Below are positions 1 through 11,186 of a stretch of 37,349 nt of DNA, piece after piece (position 1 is the first letter of the stretch; each line of letters begins with the position of its first letter). The notes under the pieces were generated by a model. It searched no databases, was not told where the DNA came from, and was given only the letters and a program-made list of their open reading frames with translations. The DNA comes from Catenaria anguillulae PL171 (taxonomy: Eukaryota > Blastocladiomycota > Blastocladiomycetes > Blastocladiales > Catenariaceae): the NCBI GenBank assembly GCA_002102555.1, contig MCFL01000227.1, forward strand, positions 1-37,349, given 5' to 3'. A program made the translations under genes and the position numbers.

Positions 1-25
1 CAATAGCTTATATCTATAGCACACC

Positions 26-2285
26 ATGATATCACCTGCATTCTTCCCAGGGCGACTTATCACGAATTGCAGCCGAACGCTCACGGCCGACTTTACACGT
101 CCTCTTTTCAAACTTGCCCAAGCTCGAGTCGTCGTTGCCGCCGCCCCAAGGACCGCTTGGGCCATCACATGTCTTCAACTGCGGAGCAAGACATGTACAA
201 CCGCTCGTGCGCCGCAAGCACCCGAGCACCGTCGAGCATCCAATAAGGGAGGACATGCTTCTCACATCCCATTCACGGTCGAGCAAACACGACATCTCGG
301 CGAACTGCGACAAGCTCTTGCTAAAGGTTTGCTTTCCTTTAGCATTCAAACACCCCAGCGCTCTGGCACTCAGCTTGCAAACGATTCCGAGACCAGGGCT
401 ACCTTCCATTGCCATGAAGCACCTCCGACCATTTCTTCCCGTCACCGACAACGACCCGCGCATTAGCGCTTTCATCGCTCAAGAAATCTACCCATTCTGC
501 CCCAAGCATTATCGTGATCAGGATCCGCTCTGGGACTCGCTCGTACACAAGTTGGTTTGCTCGGCGCATGATCCAGCCAAGCCCACTCATGTGTCTCTCG
601 TCTCTCACTTGGCCATGATGGTCACTCGACGCAATCTGCGCAACCTCATTCCCGAAATTGAAGCGCTCGCTCGCTCATTTCACGAATACCCGTTTCCCGA
701 AGATGCAAGACGCACCCGCTCGTTGCAAATGTTGCACATGGCCATGATTTCAATGTACGAAGCACACGGATACCCAGTACGTGCGATCGAGTACTTTGAA
801 GCGTCAGTGCCTCCATCATTGTGGTCGATCCACATTGTGGCAAGTACCGCTCAGTCCATGTCTGCACTTCAGCAACCTCAAAGGATCTTGGCTCTCCTTC
901 AACAAGCAACCGACTTTGGCTTGATTCCACACAAGTTTGCCAATCCGTTCGCAAACAGGTTCCTCCTCGATTCGTTTGTTTCGCTTGAGCATGCAGTTAT
1001 CCAGTTTGAATCGATCGCTTCTGTGTTGCGCCAGCACCCAAAGCCAGAAAACCAACTTGCGCCCATTGACTCGTACGTTGTCGGCTGCCTCCTACAACGT
1101 TCATCTGTAGCAATCAAGCCCAATCTCGCCGAGCGTGTACTCGATATTGCCGACGAGTTCCAAGTTTCACTTGACTCTGAAGCTATCGGATCCCTCATTG
1201 CGCTCAGACGTGATACATTCGAATACGATGCAGCCCTCGAAATTTATCACGACTATCGCGCCGATTCCAACCGCCCCGTCTCAATTGGGCTACTGACACA
1301 GATGGTCACCGTCTACCGCCAACTCGGCGATTTGAGCGGTCTCGAACAGTTGCATGCTGATGCGCTGGCATTTCACAGCGCACGAGCGCTTCGCATTACG
1401 TTGCCGTACGCCATGACCGTGATTCAAGCATTTGTCGCAATCAGCGGGTGGCCCGTGGCAAAGCGCAAGTACCAGGAGATGCTCATGGCCGGCGTGCCCA
1501 AAGATGTTGTCATGTTTGAGTACGTCAACAATGAGGGGGCCGTGTCGGCGGATTGCATCAAGGATATGGCCGCAGCCCCAGGTCAAGGTCATGCGGTTTT
1601 GAAGGAGGAAAAGCCGTATCGTGTCACCATGGATGCTCTTCTCAGGGATGGGCAGGAAAAGGAGGCGATCGACGAGTGGACCAACATGATTCAAGTCAAG
1701 CGTGTTCGCCCAACATCCCTTACGTTCACACCGCTCGTCACACACTTTGCCGAACGCCGCGACCTTGAAGGAATGGAGTATGTCATTGCCTTGGGCAAGA
1801 AGCATCGCGTTTATCAGACATCTAATGGGTCGCGGGCCATTCTCACGTCGCAAATCAAGGCGTACAGCTTTGCCAAACAGTTTGACAAGGCATTTCACGT
1901 GTGGGACGCTGCTTTGGCGGATGGCGTCATCCCCAGTAGGGCCGCGCAATCGCTCATTCTTGATGCCTGCGGGCATTCCCGCGACTATGAGCGCCTGTTT
2001 TCCATTCTCGGTGTTCTGGTTCAAGAGCCCTGGGGTGGCGTGGACGTGAATGTGTGGACATCGGCCGTGGAGGCATTTTGTCGTTTGCATGATCTGGACT
2101 GCGCCGTCAAGGTTGTGTCGGAAATCATGCCCAGGAAGGGGTTGAAGCCAGACGTCAAGTTGGTGCGCACGCTGTGGTCAACGGAGGCCAAGCACAATCA
2201 GCCGTGCAAGAACAAGTTTGTGGTGGGTTTGGTGAAGAGGTTTGGTGGGGAGAGGAATGTTCTCAAGTTAGTACAAACGGCGTAG
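26..2285 (+). CDS. Pentatricopeptide-repeat (PPR) protein, probably mitochondrial
   Basis: A frame open from 114 to the TAG at 2285 encodes helical-repeat sequence of PPR type. It has degenerate ~35-residue helix pairs, for example around DKAFHVWDAALADGVIPS and GVDVNVWTSAVEAFCRLHD. PPR proteins bind organellar RNA and act in processing, stability or translation. The start is uncertain. A second frame from the ATG at 26 gives an Arg/Ser/Ala-rich stretch like a mitochondrial presequence. It can join the main frame through a 70 bp intron (327-396, GTTTGC...ACCAG), giving LAKG then LPSIAMKHLRP. Without that intron the first conserved-looking Met is at 414, or the frame can start at 114. Its C-terminal half matches the partial PPR gene at 36518-37349 (shared WTSAVEAFCR and SLILD.CG), so the two are paralogues. 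It converges with the subtilase gene 290 bp downstream. The PPR call is fairly sure; organelle targeting is inferred. Confidence 0.75.
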
Positions 2286-2575
2286 TTGGTTTGCCCACGC
2301 ATACATGCACCGTGGCATTGTTAAGTAGTTATCTAGTTGACGTAGAGGCATGTGACAACGTGGATATTACAACATACAACAGCACTGTAGCTGGCTGTGG
2401 TTTCCAACATTCAAATTATTCAGACATCGTGTCCAACCTGGCGGTGTCAATCCGGAGGGTCCTCACATTATTGAATCAAATGGTCAGAGAATTTACATTC
2501 GTTCAGCAGATATACATCCACACACACTACATGACCACTCGACGTCCACTCCAATATCTACACATCACAATCCAT

Positions 2576-5500
2576 CTAAGCAGCCTTACGCTTGATCTCA
2601 AACACGGGCGAGTCCCAGGCCTTGAAGAGCGCCGCGTTCAAGTCGGTGGGCAACTGCAACGACGGCTTGGTGTAGTGGAGCGAGATGAAGTACTTGCCAT
2701 CAGGGGCAGGCACAGTCTCTGTCGCCGACAAGGTCGGGAGCACGTTGCCATTGAATGCAACACCGGCACCGTTGAGCTGCTGAATGTAGTCCTCGGCCAA
2801 CATGTATCCAACGACTTGCTTCGAGTCGGCGTTGGACACGGACAGGGCCAAGCGGCGAGCGGGGAACAAAGTCGTGAGCTTGACGGCAGGGGTTTGCTCA
2901 ACATCGGACAAGTCGAAAGTGGGCATCACGGTCGAGTTGTAAACAGGGACGGGGATCGGGAAGGGGAAGGTCGCGAGGACGTTGGTGAGAATGGGCGCGT
3001 TGGGCGACTTGGCGTCGGGCAACACGGCAAAGGTGGTGAAATCGCCAGTCATGACCGAGTAGGGGACGTTGAGCTGGTTGGTGCGGTCCTCAGTCTCGAG
3101 GGTAATGTAACCCGAGTATTGCCAGTGGCCGGGCTCGGGAAGCTTGCCGAGAAGCGGGACGTTGGGGTCGACGGTGACACGGACCGTGGCCTCGGCGCCA
3201 GCCTTGAGCGTGACGGACGGCTGCGAGAAGGTCACACGGGCGTAAACCTCGGCGGTACCAAACTGGGCCGTAGCACGGCCACCCTCGCCCATGATGGCGC
3301 GCGACGGGGTGTGGGTGAGGCGGTACGTCTTGGTGTCCTTGCCGTTGTTGCGAATTGTCAAGGTACCAGACTTGCGAGCAGCACGGGGCCAGTTGGGCGA
3401 GTCGCCAAACTCAAACTTGGACGGAGACACATCGACCTCGTTGGTCAAGAGAGCGAGACCGTCAACGAGACCACTACCGACCTTGGCGACAGACTCGGCG
3501 AGCTGGCGGCCATCGGCAAGGAGCGAGGGGCGGGCAGTGATGTGGATGCGGCGCTGGAGCTCTTGGAAAGACTCGGGGCCTTGGGACTCGCCAAACTTTT
3601 GCACGTAAAGCGCAGCGATACCGGCCATGTACGGGGTAGCCTATGAAGAACAAGGTCGAGCCATGGCGCGTCAGATGAGACGACAGAATCTTGTCGGTTA
3701 TGACGAATGAGCCGTACCATGGACGTGCCGGAAAGGGTAGCGTAGCCTCCCGAGGCAAGAGGGTAGGCCGAGTAGATGAAACCACCTGAATGACAGGTTC
3801 AAGGTGAGAATCGAGTCGGGTGAAATGCGGGAAAAGCGCAAAAGTCGTACCAGGAGCACCGACATCGGGCTTCATCTGCAAGTTTTGAGTCAAACCCCAC
3901 GAACTGAAGCCAGAGGGCAAACCAGCGGTAGCCGACGGAACTGCAACGAGATCCTTCTTGAAGGTAACCTTGACCTCGGCCGGCTTGGCAGCAGCCGCGT
4001 AAAGGGCCTCACCAGACTTGCCCGAAATGAAAGCGATCGGGGCCTTGAGCTGTGCGGGATCCACCACACCACCGGCCATGTCACCAGGCACATTGTTGTA
4101 AATGATGACACCAGTTGCGCCAGCGTTGACCGCGTTGACACCCTTGACGGTGAATGCGCAAGTACCACGACGCACGAGGGCAACACCACCCTTGAAGTGA
4201 TCGGCCGGGAAGGGATCGCAACCATCGTTGGCGGCAGTCGGGGCGTTGGGCGAGCGGATGATGGGTTGCGGCACATCGGCATCGAACTTACTGCCCGCAT
4301 CCGAGTAGGCAAAGGTAAGCTGCTTGAAATCACCGGCGCCAGTCACATCAGCGCCCTGGGCGAGCACATGCGTGTTGTCAAAGGAGGCAACGCCGATACC
4401 GCGCGAGGCAACACCAGGGGCAGAGACCCACGAGATACCGCCAGTGCCAGAGTTGCCGACAGCCGACATGGTGTAGACGCCGTTGTCACTGAGGACGTCG
4501 ACGGCCTGAGCGGTCGGGTAGTCATCTGTCACGCGACCGCCGCCCAAACTCATCTGAGGAACAATGCGGAAAAGACAAACGATGAGTACTGAGTTGAAGA
4601 CTCAATCATGGGAAAGGGAATGCGTCTGTACGTTGATGACACTCATGCCGTCCTGGTAACTTTGCTCCAACGCGGCGAGAATGATTTCAGTACTGGTTGA
4701 ACCCTCGCATCCAAAGATACGGTAAGCACCAAAGATGGCGCCTGGCGCAACGCCCTCAATGCGGTCGTCCTTACCACCAGAGATACCAGCCTGGTTAAGT
4801 GGACGGGCGACGGTGAGTGATCGGAGCCCGAAATGGGTGAAAAACAGTGATCCGTACACAGTGGGTGCCGTGGCCGTTGCAATCCATGGGATCGTTGTCG
4901 GGCTGGGGAACCGCAGCCTCGTTGTTGCTGTCGTAAGCATCACCAACAAAGTCGTGGCCGTAAAGGACTCGGCAGCCGGGACCCTTGAAGGTCTCGCACG
5001 TCTTGCCAGGCTCGGCAAATGCCGGGTGCTTCCAGTCAATACCAGTATCGACAACTCCGATCTTGATGCCGCGGCCGTCGAGCTCGGGGAAGAGTTTCTT
5101 GACCTTGTCAATGTTGGTCAAGGCATGGGCAAACTGGGGAATGACGGTCGTGGAGCCAGCTTCGACCTTGGGGCGAGGCTTTTCGACGTTGACGACAGGG
5201 TAGATGCGCTTGACACCAGCGACCGAGGCGAGCTTGGCCAAATCGTCTTGCGACTTGACGGTAACAGCCACACCGTTGAAGAGAGTCGAGTACTTGCGGT
5301 CAATCTTGACGGGCAGCTTATTGCGTTGAACAAAGGTCGAGAAAGTCGACTGCTGTGCCTCAGCACCGCGACGCAACGACTCGGGCGAAGCATTCTCGCG
5401 CGACAAGGCGTTACGGTCTGCGGCCGCGGGACGCGACAGCTGCACAATGTACTTGTTCTTGGCAATCGAGACGCCGGCAGGAAGCGTCGTAGGGAGGTCG

Positions 5501-5604
5501 GCAACCTTGGCGTTCTTGACGGCGTCAGGAAGCTGGGCGTTGGTTGACGCGGCGAGCGCCAGCGCAAGAAGGAGGAGAGCAAGAACACGGGAACGGCGGG
5601 CCAT
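2576..5604 (-). CDS. Secreted subtilisin-like serine protease (S8) with PA insert and C-terminal Fn3-like region
   Basis: Five exons read from the ATG at 5604: 5604-4858, 4790-4632, 4553-3851, 3785-3718 and 3640-2576 (913 aa). All introns are GT-AG and 65-78 bp long. A signal peptide covers about residues 1-23 and an I9-type inhibitor propeptide about 50-135. The triad is Asp186 (VVDTGID), His245 (NGHGTHC) and Ser558 (GTSMATPY), with oxyanion Asn336 (AVGNSG). A protease-associated domain lies between Asn336 and Ser558 (RRGTCAFTVKGVNAVNAGA). A beta-rich C-terminal half resembles the C5a-peptidase/Vpr class. Cys249 after the HGTH motif is the proteinase K pattern (GHGTHCAG). Two introns fall right after the His and Ser motifs, both in phase 0. 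All catalytic residues are present, so it is predicted to be an active extracellular endoprotease that degrades environmental protein. The upstream 1.3 kb is gene-free and would hold its promoter. Confidence 0.93.
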
Positions 5605-6934
5605 GGTGGAATCAAGTCGAAGTGAGGTGGGCAGACGTCTATGGTCTATGAACAAGCAAAGAAGGAAAGGGCGTCCGTGCAGATGACAAGAGCGGGAAGA
5701 CGTCGCGGGTGAGGGTCGGCTTTTGAAGGGCGGGAGGACAAACAGCGGTCGCCCCAGCTTCAATGGAAAAGGTGGAGGAACTCGATCGCGACCAGCTGTC
5801 TCTGCTGCCAGCTCTGGGTTTGCTTTGGGGGAAAAGACGAGCGCGTGGTCGGTCCACAGCAAACATGGACTCATGACTTGCCGACTTTTGCTCAGCGAGA
5901 TCGATCCAACCGGATCAGATGGAGTTGATGATGAGAAAAGCTTGGCTCATATGGCCGTACGCCACAGTACAAGGTGCCTGCCTTTGGGCTCACGCCAGTC
6001 CAAGGTGGTGGCGGCCGGTGACCGCTTGGGCGGGGAAACGTCCCGCCTGCAGCTGATGAGTAATCTTACGGTTTGTCTGCATGCTGGCCGGTAGGAAACT
6101 TGTCAACAATAGTGCAAACCTCGTGAGCGGCGCAAACGCAAATGCATCACTGAGAAATGATTGTCTCACCAAAGTGTTGCACATGACGCGATCGAAGGCC
6201 ACATCCCTGGTTTCCAAGGAGACGCGGCTTGATTGAACCAGATTGAGACGACGGAAAAAAAGGAGGAGAAGATTGGCGGCAGCCAATATCGACACAAACG
6301 ACCACACCACTCTGCGACTGACTTGTGCGATGTCAAGCTGTGGCCGCGGTCACCTTCAGACGGCGGCGAGCGACAATGTGACGACGGGGGTCGTCATATG
6401 CATGCCAGTCGCTGAAGCAGTATGCTGGGCCGCGGCTGCTGGCGGCCGTGCATGGTGCGTCCCTTTGCATGCACATGTGTGGCGGTGATGTTGCACGAGG
6501 TCACGCGATCGTGCGCGCTCGGAATGTTTCATAGCAGGCCACGAGGTCGTGTTAATAAACGCAACCAATTTGAAACGGCGTCCTTGCAAGTGCCTGCCTG
6601 TGTGGCGCTTGATCACTGCGCCGCGCGAGTCAGCAAGCAGGCAACTTGATCGACGCGAAACATTTTTTTCCGTCCACCTCCTTTCCCTGATATCTGTGTA
6701 CCCGACCTCCGGTCGCCGGGCTGGAAAAGTGGACATCTATCATAGGGAAAACAGTAGCATGCATGTAGCCGAAACAGTAATATTTATTGTCCCGACATGG
6801 TGACCACCGAGCCATGTAAATGGGCAACATTCACGAGCAACCGATCAACCGAATCCATCGGAATCTGGGAAATACCTGCAAGCACTTAAAGAAATCAGGG
6901 ACAACATCGTATTCCACCCAACTCAGTATGCACT
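5605..6934. other. Gene-free spacer upstream of the subtilase
   Basis: About 1.3 kb lies between the subtilase start (5604) and the 3' end of the membrane-protein gene (6935). Open frames here are short, overlap on both strands and show no domain or protein-like composition. It presumably contains the subtilase promoter and 5' UTR and the 3' UTR of the neighbouring gene. I see no RNA gene or repeat. Confidence 0.6.
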
Positions 6935-8546
6935 TCAATGTGCTGCACGGCAAAGCTTGAGATGCTTCATGTACAAGGATGTCCGGTCCAAGCACGGCGA
7001 CGACGGGTACTCGTTGCGCTGCATCATTTGCATGGTCAGCCGCAAGTTTTCGTCGGGGAGGTCGCCACCAGACGCTGCCGTAGCGGGCGTGGTCGAGTTG
7101 CTGGTTGACGCAGCTCTGGCGGCGGCAGCCTCAGCTGCACGCCGTAGGCCGCGAGCCGCCGGTTCCCATGCCGATTGAGGAATGACGATGCGCACGTTGG
7201 ATGGACGTGGTTTGCGTGGGTTGTTTGTCAGGTCCTGTTGCGCAGGCCGAGTGAGGAACAGTATGAGATATGTGTACATTCGAAAGCAATGGCGACAGGC
7301 TTTGGAGTAAGTGTACCTGAGAAATGAGCTCTTGATCATTGATATAGAAAGTGACCTTGTACTGTGACGCTTGGCATTCGGTGTCGAGAGGACGGCGCCC
7401 ACTGAGCCATCCAACGCGTGCTTCAACAATCAGGTCAGTCGAGTTGAGCATCTTGTTTCTAGAAATGGTTGGCCGAGTCTTGGGAACGGAAACTGGTCAA
7501 GCCAGACAACTCACGAAGTCCGCCGTTACGGTGAGAGCAGCGAGTGCAGCGCACCTGATATCCATATCGAATCCAACTATTGGGTTGATTCAAGGCTCGG
7601 TCATGCGTCACCATTCCTTGCCGCCGCAGCATGATGGCCCGCCCACGCAAAATGTCGTACACGCGAGGGTTATTGGGCGGGTACGAATAGGCAAGCACAT
7701 TGTACGGCGATTCTTGCTGACTGGTTGGCCGCATGTTGAGATAGAGGTCTATCAAGAGCAGAGTTTGTTCGGGCTCAGTTGTGTGATTCTCACTACCAGA
7801 GATCGTGTGCAAAAAGTGCTTCCTGAATGGCATGTGGTGGCAGGAAAATGCGCATGTTTGGACTGCGGACAAAACGTTGGTCGGAAGGGAATATGTACAA
7901 AGGCAGATGCTCATGAGAACGGTTGAAAAATGAATGAATCTTGGAAACCGCCAATGCTGGTTCGGTGGGAACCAAAGGCAGGCGGTTCAAGTGGACAGAG
8001 AGTATGTACAAGGAAGGCTCGAGGTCGAGAAACGCATTTACAAACATTCACTGCAATGAAAGGACCGGCGTCCCGCTGCCTCAACGCCAAGGATGGCCGA
8101 GTGCGACGCCAGTATGGCCACAATGATGGAAATGACCAGAAAGTACAAAAACATTGGACGCGACTCGGAGTGGACCGACTCGGCAGTAATGGACGAGAAG
8201 GGCCGGCTACCGCCCGAGGCCTTGGTTGCTGCCGCTGTCATGAGTTGAGTGCGTGGGGTCAACTTGGCATCCATTGAAGGAACGTCTGTCAGTCGCGACA
8301 GTGAAAGGGACGGAAAGTGATCAGGAATTGCTTTTCCGAATCGCGAGTTGCCGGCACGTTCTGTCGTTGACGACGAGGAAACGTGTCGTCGACCTATGCG
8401 AAGCGAAACATACCTGCATGTCCAACCATTCCTCCAGAGCAGCCTCGACCAACCTGATTTCCAGGAGCCCCAGCGCCTGGTGCCGTCTTTGGCGCTCCTT
8501 GGGAGGCTGAAAGGTACGAGACGATGACGTGGTGGCCGAGTGTCAT
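6935..8546 (-). CDS. Single-pass membrane protein of unknown family
   Basis: A multi-exon model from the ATG at 8546: 8546-8414, 8285-8052, 7956-7797, 7720-7555, 7478-7317 and 7234-6935. The introns at 8286-8413, 7721-7796, 7479-7554 and 7235-7316 join in frame. The junction 8051/7957 is the weakest; a 68 bp intron starting near the GTTGAG that follows the membrane segment is an alternative. The N-terminal ~85 residues are Gly/Ala/Ser-rich. They are followed by one hydrophobic segment (FLYFLVISIIVAILASHSAI). The downstream part looks folded: IFPSDQRFVRSPNMRIFLPP, SPYNVLAYSYPP, GRAIMLRRQG, NSWIRYGYQ and IVEARVGWLSGRRPLD. The C-terminus has an Ala-rich stretch and ends KHLKLCRAAH. This suggests a type II topology with a lumenal or extracellular domain. 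I do not recognise the family. It diverges from the dehydrogenase gene across a 1.0 kb spacer. Confidence 0.6.
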
Positions 8547-9575
8547 GGTTGTGGACGGGCAAAGCGTGGAGGTAGGTGTGGATGGAGGAAGGATATGTAA
8601 TGGAGCTGGTCGAGCGTCAAGACCCAGCACGCACGTCTGCCAGCCGGTATTTGAGCGAGGCCGACAGCAACCCTCGTTGTGGGTGCGTGTGCTGTGAACC
8701 GCGCCGCTTCCGTGTTCAGTGGCGCAAGTCGAAGCAGAAGTCGTCTCTTTGGATCGAAGTGAAGCAAAAAAAAATCGAACCGCCAACTCGATGCTACATT
8801 CCCGCCGCAGCCCTTGACCAAAGCTCACATGAGCCTGCACCTTTATCTTATCCTTGGCCCATTATTTATTCAGGTGGATCCATGTCACACAAGCTCCCGG
8901 ATTCCCTCCAAGCGGACGTATATTCACTTCACTCTTCCATAACGGAGCGTGAAGCAACAACATCATGAACAGCCGTCATTTTCCCTCATTTGGCAAAGCC
9001 TCCAACTCCAACACGTGTCCCGGCGGAATTTGAACAGCTCATTCCTCGTCGACTCTCAATTCGCACGAGCGAGCAAATAGCCAATGAATGCCGGGATATG
9101 TGTACATCACCTCGACGCATTTGCAACCAAGTCACTCCTTCTTCCATTCGGTTGGCTGCAGTTGGACACTGAATGCTGCTTCCAAGTTGCCTGCTGACAG
9201 GGCGGCAGCATACATACATCGGACTGATGAGGGTGTCTCTGACTTCTCATATGTGACTCACTGGACCCAGTGTCGCATTTGGCTATCATGCACGGGAAGT
9301 GAGCTGTCGTTGACCTTGAGGTTTTCATTTTTCGGAGTGACGAGTAAATATGAATGGGGCAGAAAGCGCGATCTCGGGCGCGTCGCGCCACTCACGTGCA
9401 GACCTCCCTGTTTTTCCGATGCCGTCGGCCAGCCCCTGACCGTTGTTGGCGCAAGTGCTCAGGCCGGACATGTCTCCCTTGACCAGCGCCGTTGACACAT
9501 TTTACCTATGCAATCCGCCTGCTCCGGATCTCGACGCTGCAGTACACACTCATCCAAGTCCACCCGACAACCGTC
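8547..9575. promoter_or_regulatory. Shared spacer between divergent genes
   Basis: A 1.03 kb gap separates the start of the membrane-protein gene (minus strand, 8546) from the start of the dehydrogenase gene (plus strand, 9576). Both 5' ends face it, so it should contain two promoters. A CACGTG E-box-like hexamer lies near 9393-9400, within about 180 bp of the dehydrogenase ATG. The open frames here have no recognisable domain. The promoter role is inferred from gene layout only. Confidence 0.4.
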
Positions 9576-10945
9576 ATGTTTGCTCGCACCTTGACCGCTG
9601 CCGCCTCGCGCTCCTTTGCCACCTCGACCACCGTATGTCTCTCTGCCAGACTTGATTCGCACCAGCGTAGTAATCTGCCAATTTCACCGGGATTTGGGAT
9701 CCAAATCTATCGCTGGCTGATACCTACCACATGCACTTGCAAACGTTGGCGCTGACTGGAATGCATGCTGTAGGCTACGTCACACAATGTGCAGCGCGTG
9801 GGTGTGATTGGCGCTGGCCAAATGGGCACCGGTATTGCTTGCGTCGCCGCGGCTGTCGCCAAGGTCCCTGTGACGCTCATGGACACGAACGAGGTGCAGC
9901 TTGGCAAGGGCCTCAAGTACATCGGTGCGTGCACCCATTCCCCAACAACTATCATGCCAACTGTGATCCGGGCAATTTCGCAAGGGCTGACTCCCGATGT
10001 CTCTCAGACGCTGTTCTTACCAAGGATGTGTCCAAGGGCAAGTTGACTGCTGAGGACAAGGATGCCGCCCTTGGCCGTGTCTCGACTACCAAGACTCTCG
10101 ACTCGTTTGCCAATGTTGATTTCTCGATCGAGGTTCGTCAGGCTTCCTGCCCTCCCTTTTCGCCACCCTTGTTCCAGCTCTTGCCTGGGTGTGCTCACCT
10201 CTCTCCGGACTCTTGGCCTGACCAATACATAGGCCGTCTCGGAGAATGTCGACCTCAAGCGCAAAATCTTCAAGCAGCTTGCCGAAGTCACTGCACCCGA
10301 TGCCATTCTTGCCTCAAACACTTCGTCCATTTCCATCACCAAAATCGCCGCCTCGACTGGGTCGCACGCACGCGCCCAAAACGTCATTGGCATGCACTTC
10401 ATGAACCCGGTCCCGATCATGAAGCTGGTTGAAATCATCCCCGGTCTGGCCACGTCGCCGTCGACCTTGGCCACGACCTTGGCTCTGTCACAGGCCATGG
10501 GCAAGGTTACAACACAGTCGCGTGATGTCCCGGGATTCATCGCCAACCGGTATGATATCCATTTGTTTATTTCTCCCTGTTGGCCAAATGATCCGATTCC
10601 GGGACTGATTTCCGGACCACGAACAACAGGTTGCTCATGCCGTACATCAACGAAGCCGTGTTTGCTCTCGACACGGGCCTCGGCACACGCGAGGACATTG
10701 ATGCGACCATGAAACTGGGCACCAACATGCCCATGGGCCCGCTCACGCTTGCCGATTTCGTCGGCCTCGACACGTGCTTGTCGATTCTCAAGATTCTGCA
10801 CACGCAGCTGGGCGAGGACAAGTACCGCCCGTGCCCGCTGTTGCAGACATATGTGGACGCCGGGTGGGTTGGTAAGAAGGTTGGCCGTGGGTTTTACGAG
10901 TATGATTTGGGGAATGTGCTCAAGGCCGCCGAGAAGAAGAAGTAG
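9576..10945 (+). CDS. HADH: 3-hydroxyacyl-CoA (3-hydroxybutyryl-CoA) dehydrogenase, mitochondrial
   Basis: Five exons: 9576-9632, 9774-9924, 10008-10132, 10233-10549 and 10630-10945 (321 aa). Introns are 141, 83, 100 and 80 bp. The first ends ...GCTGACTGG...GTAG with a clear branch site; this acceptor, rather than the CAG at 9794, keeps the ATSHNVQRVGVIG lead-in. The N-terminus (MFARTLTAAASRSFATSTT) is a typical mitochondrial presequence. The NAD-binding fingerprint GAGQMG is at residues 32-37. The catalytic region carries SNTSS, His166 in GMHFMNPVP and Glu178 in MKLVEII; the 12-residue spacing between His and Glu matches the family. The C-terminal dimerisation domain starts at GFIANRLLMPYINEA. 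It oxidises L-3-hydroxyacyl-CoA to 3-ketoacyl-CoA using NAD in beta-oxidation. Length and motifs are complete, so it should be active. Only chain-length preference is open. Confidence 0.96.
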
Positions 10946-11186
10946 GGTGGGGGCGGTCTGCTCTCAAGTCTCGAGCCGCCTGGCGGGTATGGTTGCTGGA
11001 GACTTATTGCTGCGCAATAGCCCTGTCTCTTTTGGTAGTAACATATAATTGAATGGGCTTTTTTCAAACGGCGTAAGAGTTTAATGGATTATGGGGAATG
11101 AACTTGACGGCGACTTCCTCCCGAGTTGGTGTGAATGATGCATGTCGCCAAGGTTTGAATTGGGCATCACCACTCAGAGGAATGCA

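Noticed and set aside
1290-2090. 266-codon minus-strand frame over the left PPR gene
   Set aside because: No domain, and it lies fully opposite a recognisable PPR sequence that has a paralogue in the correct frame.
2174-5547. Long plus-strand open frames (2174-3646, 3804-4592, 4735-5547) opposite the subtilase
   Set aside because: They are antisense shadows of a GC-rich coding gene. Their boundaries ignore the splice sites that restore a complete subtilase, and their composition (Arg/Gly/Val-rich, no domain) is typical of antisense frames.
5723-6803. Short frames in the subtilase upstream region
   Set aside because: They overlap on both strands, have no protein-like hydrophobic pattern, and no consistent splice sites join them.
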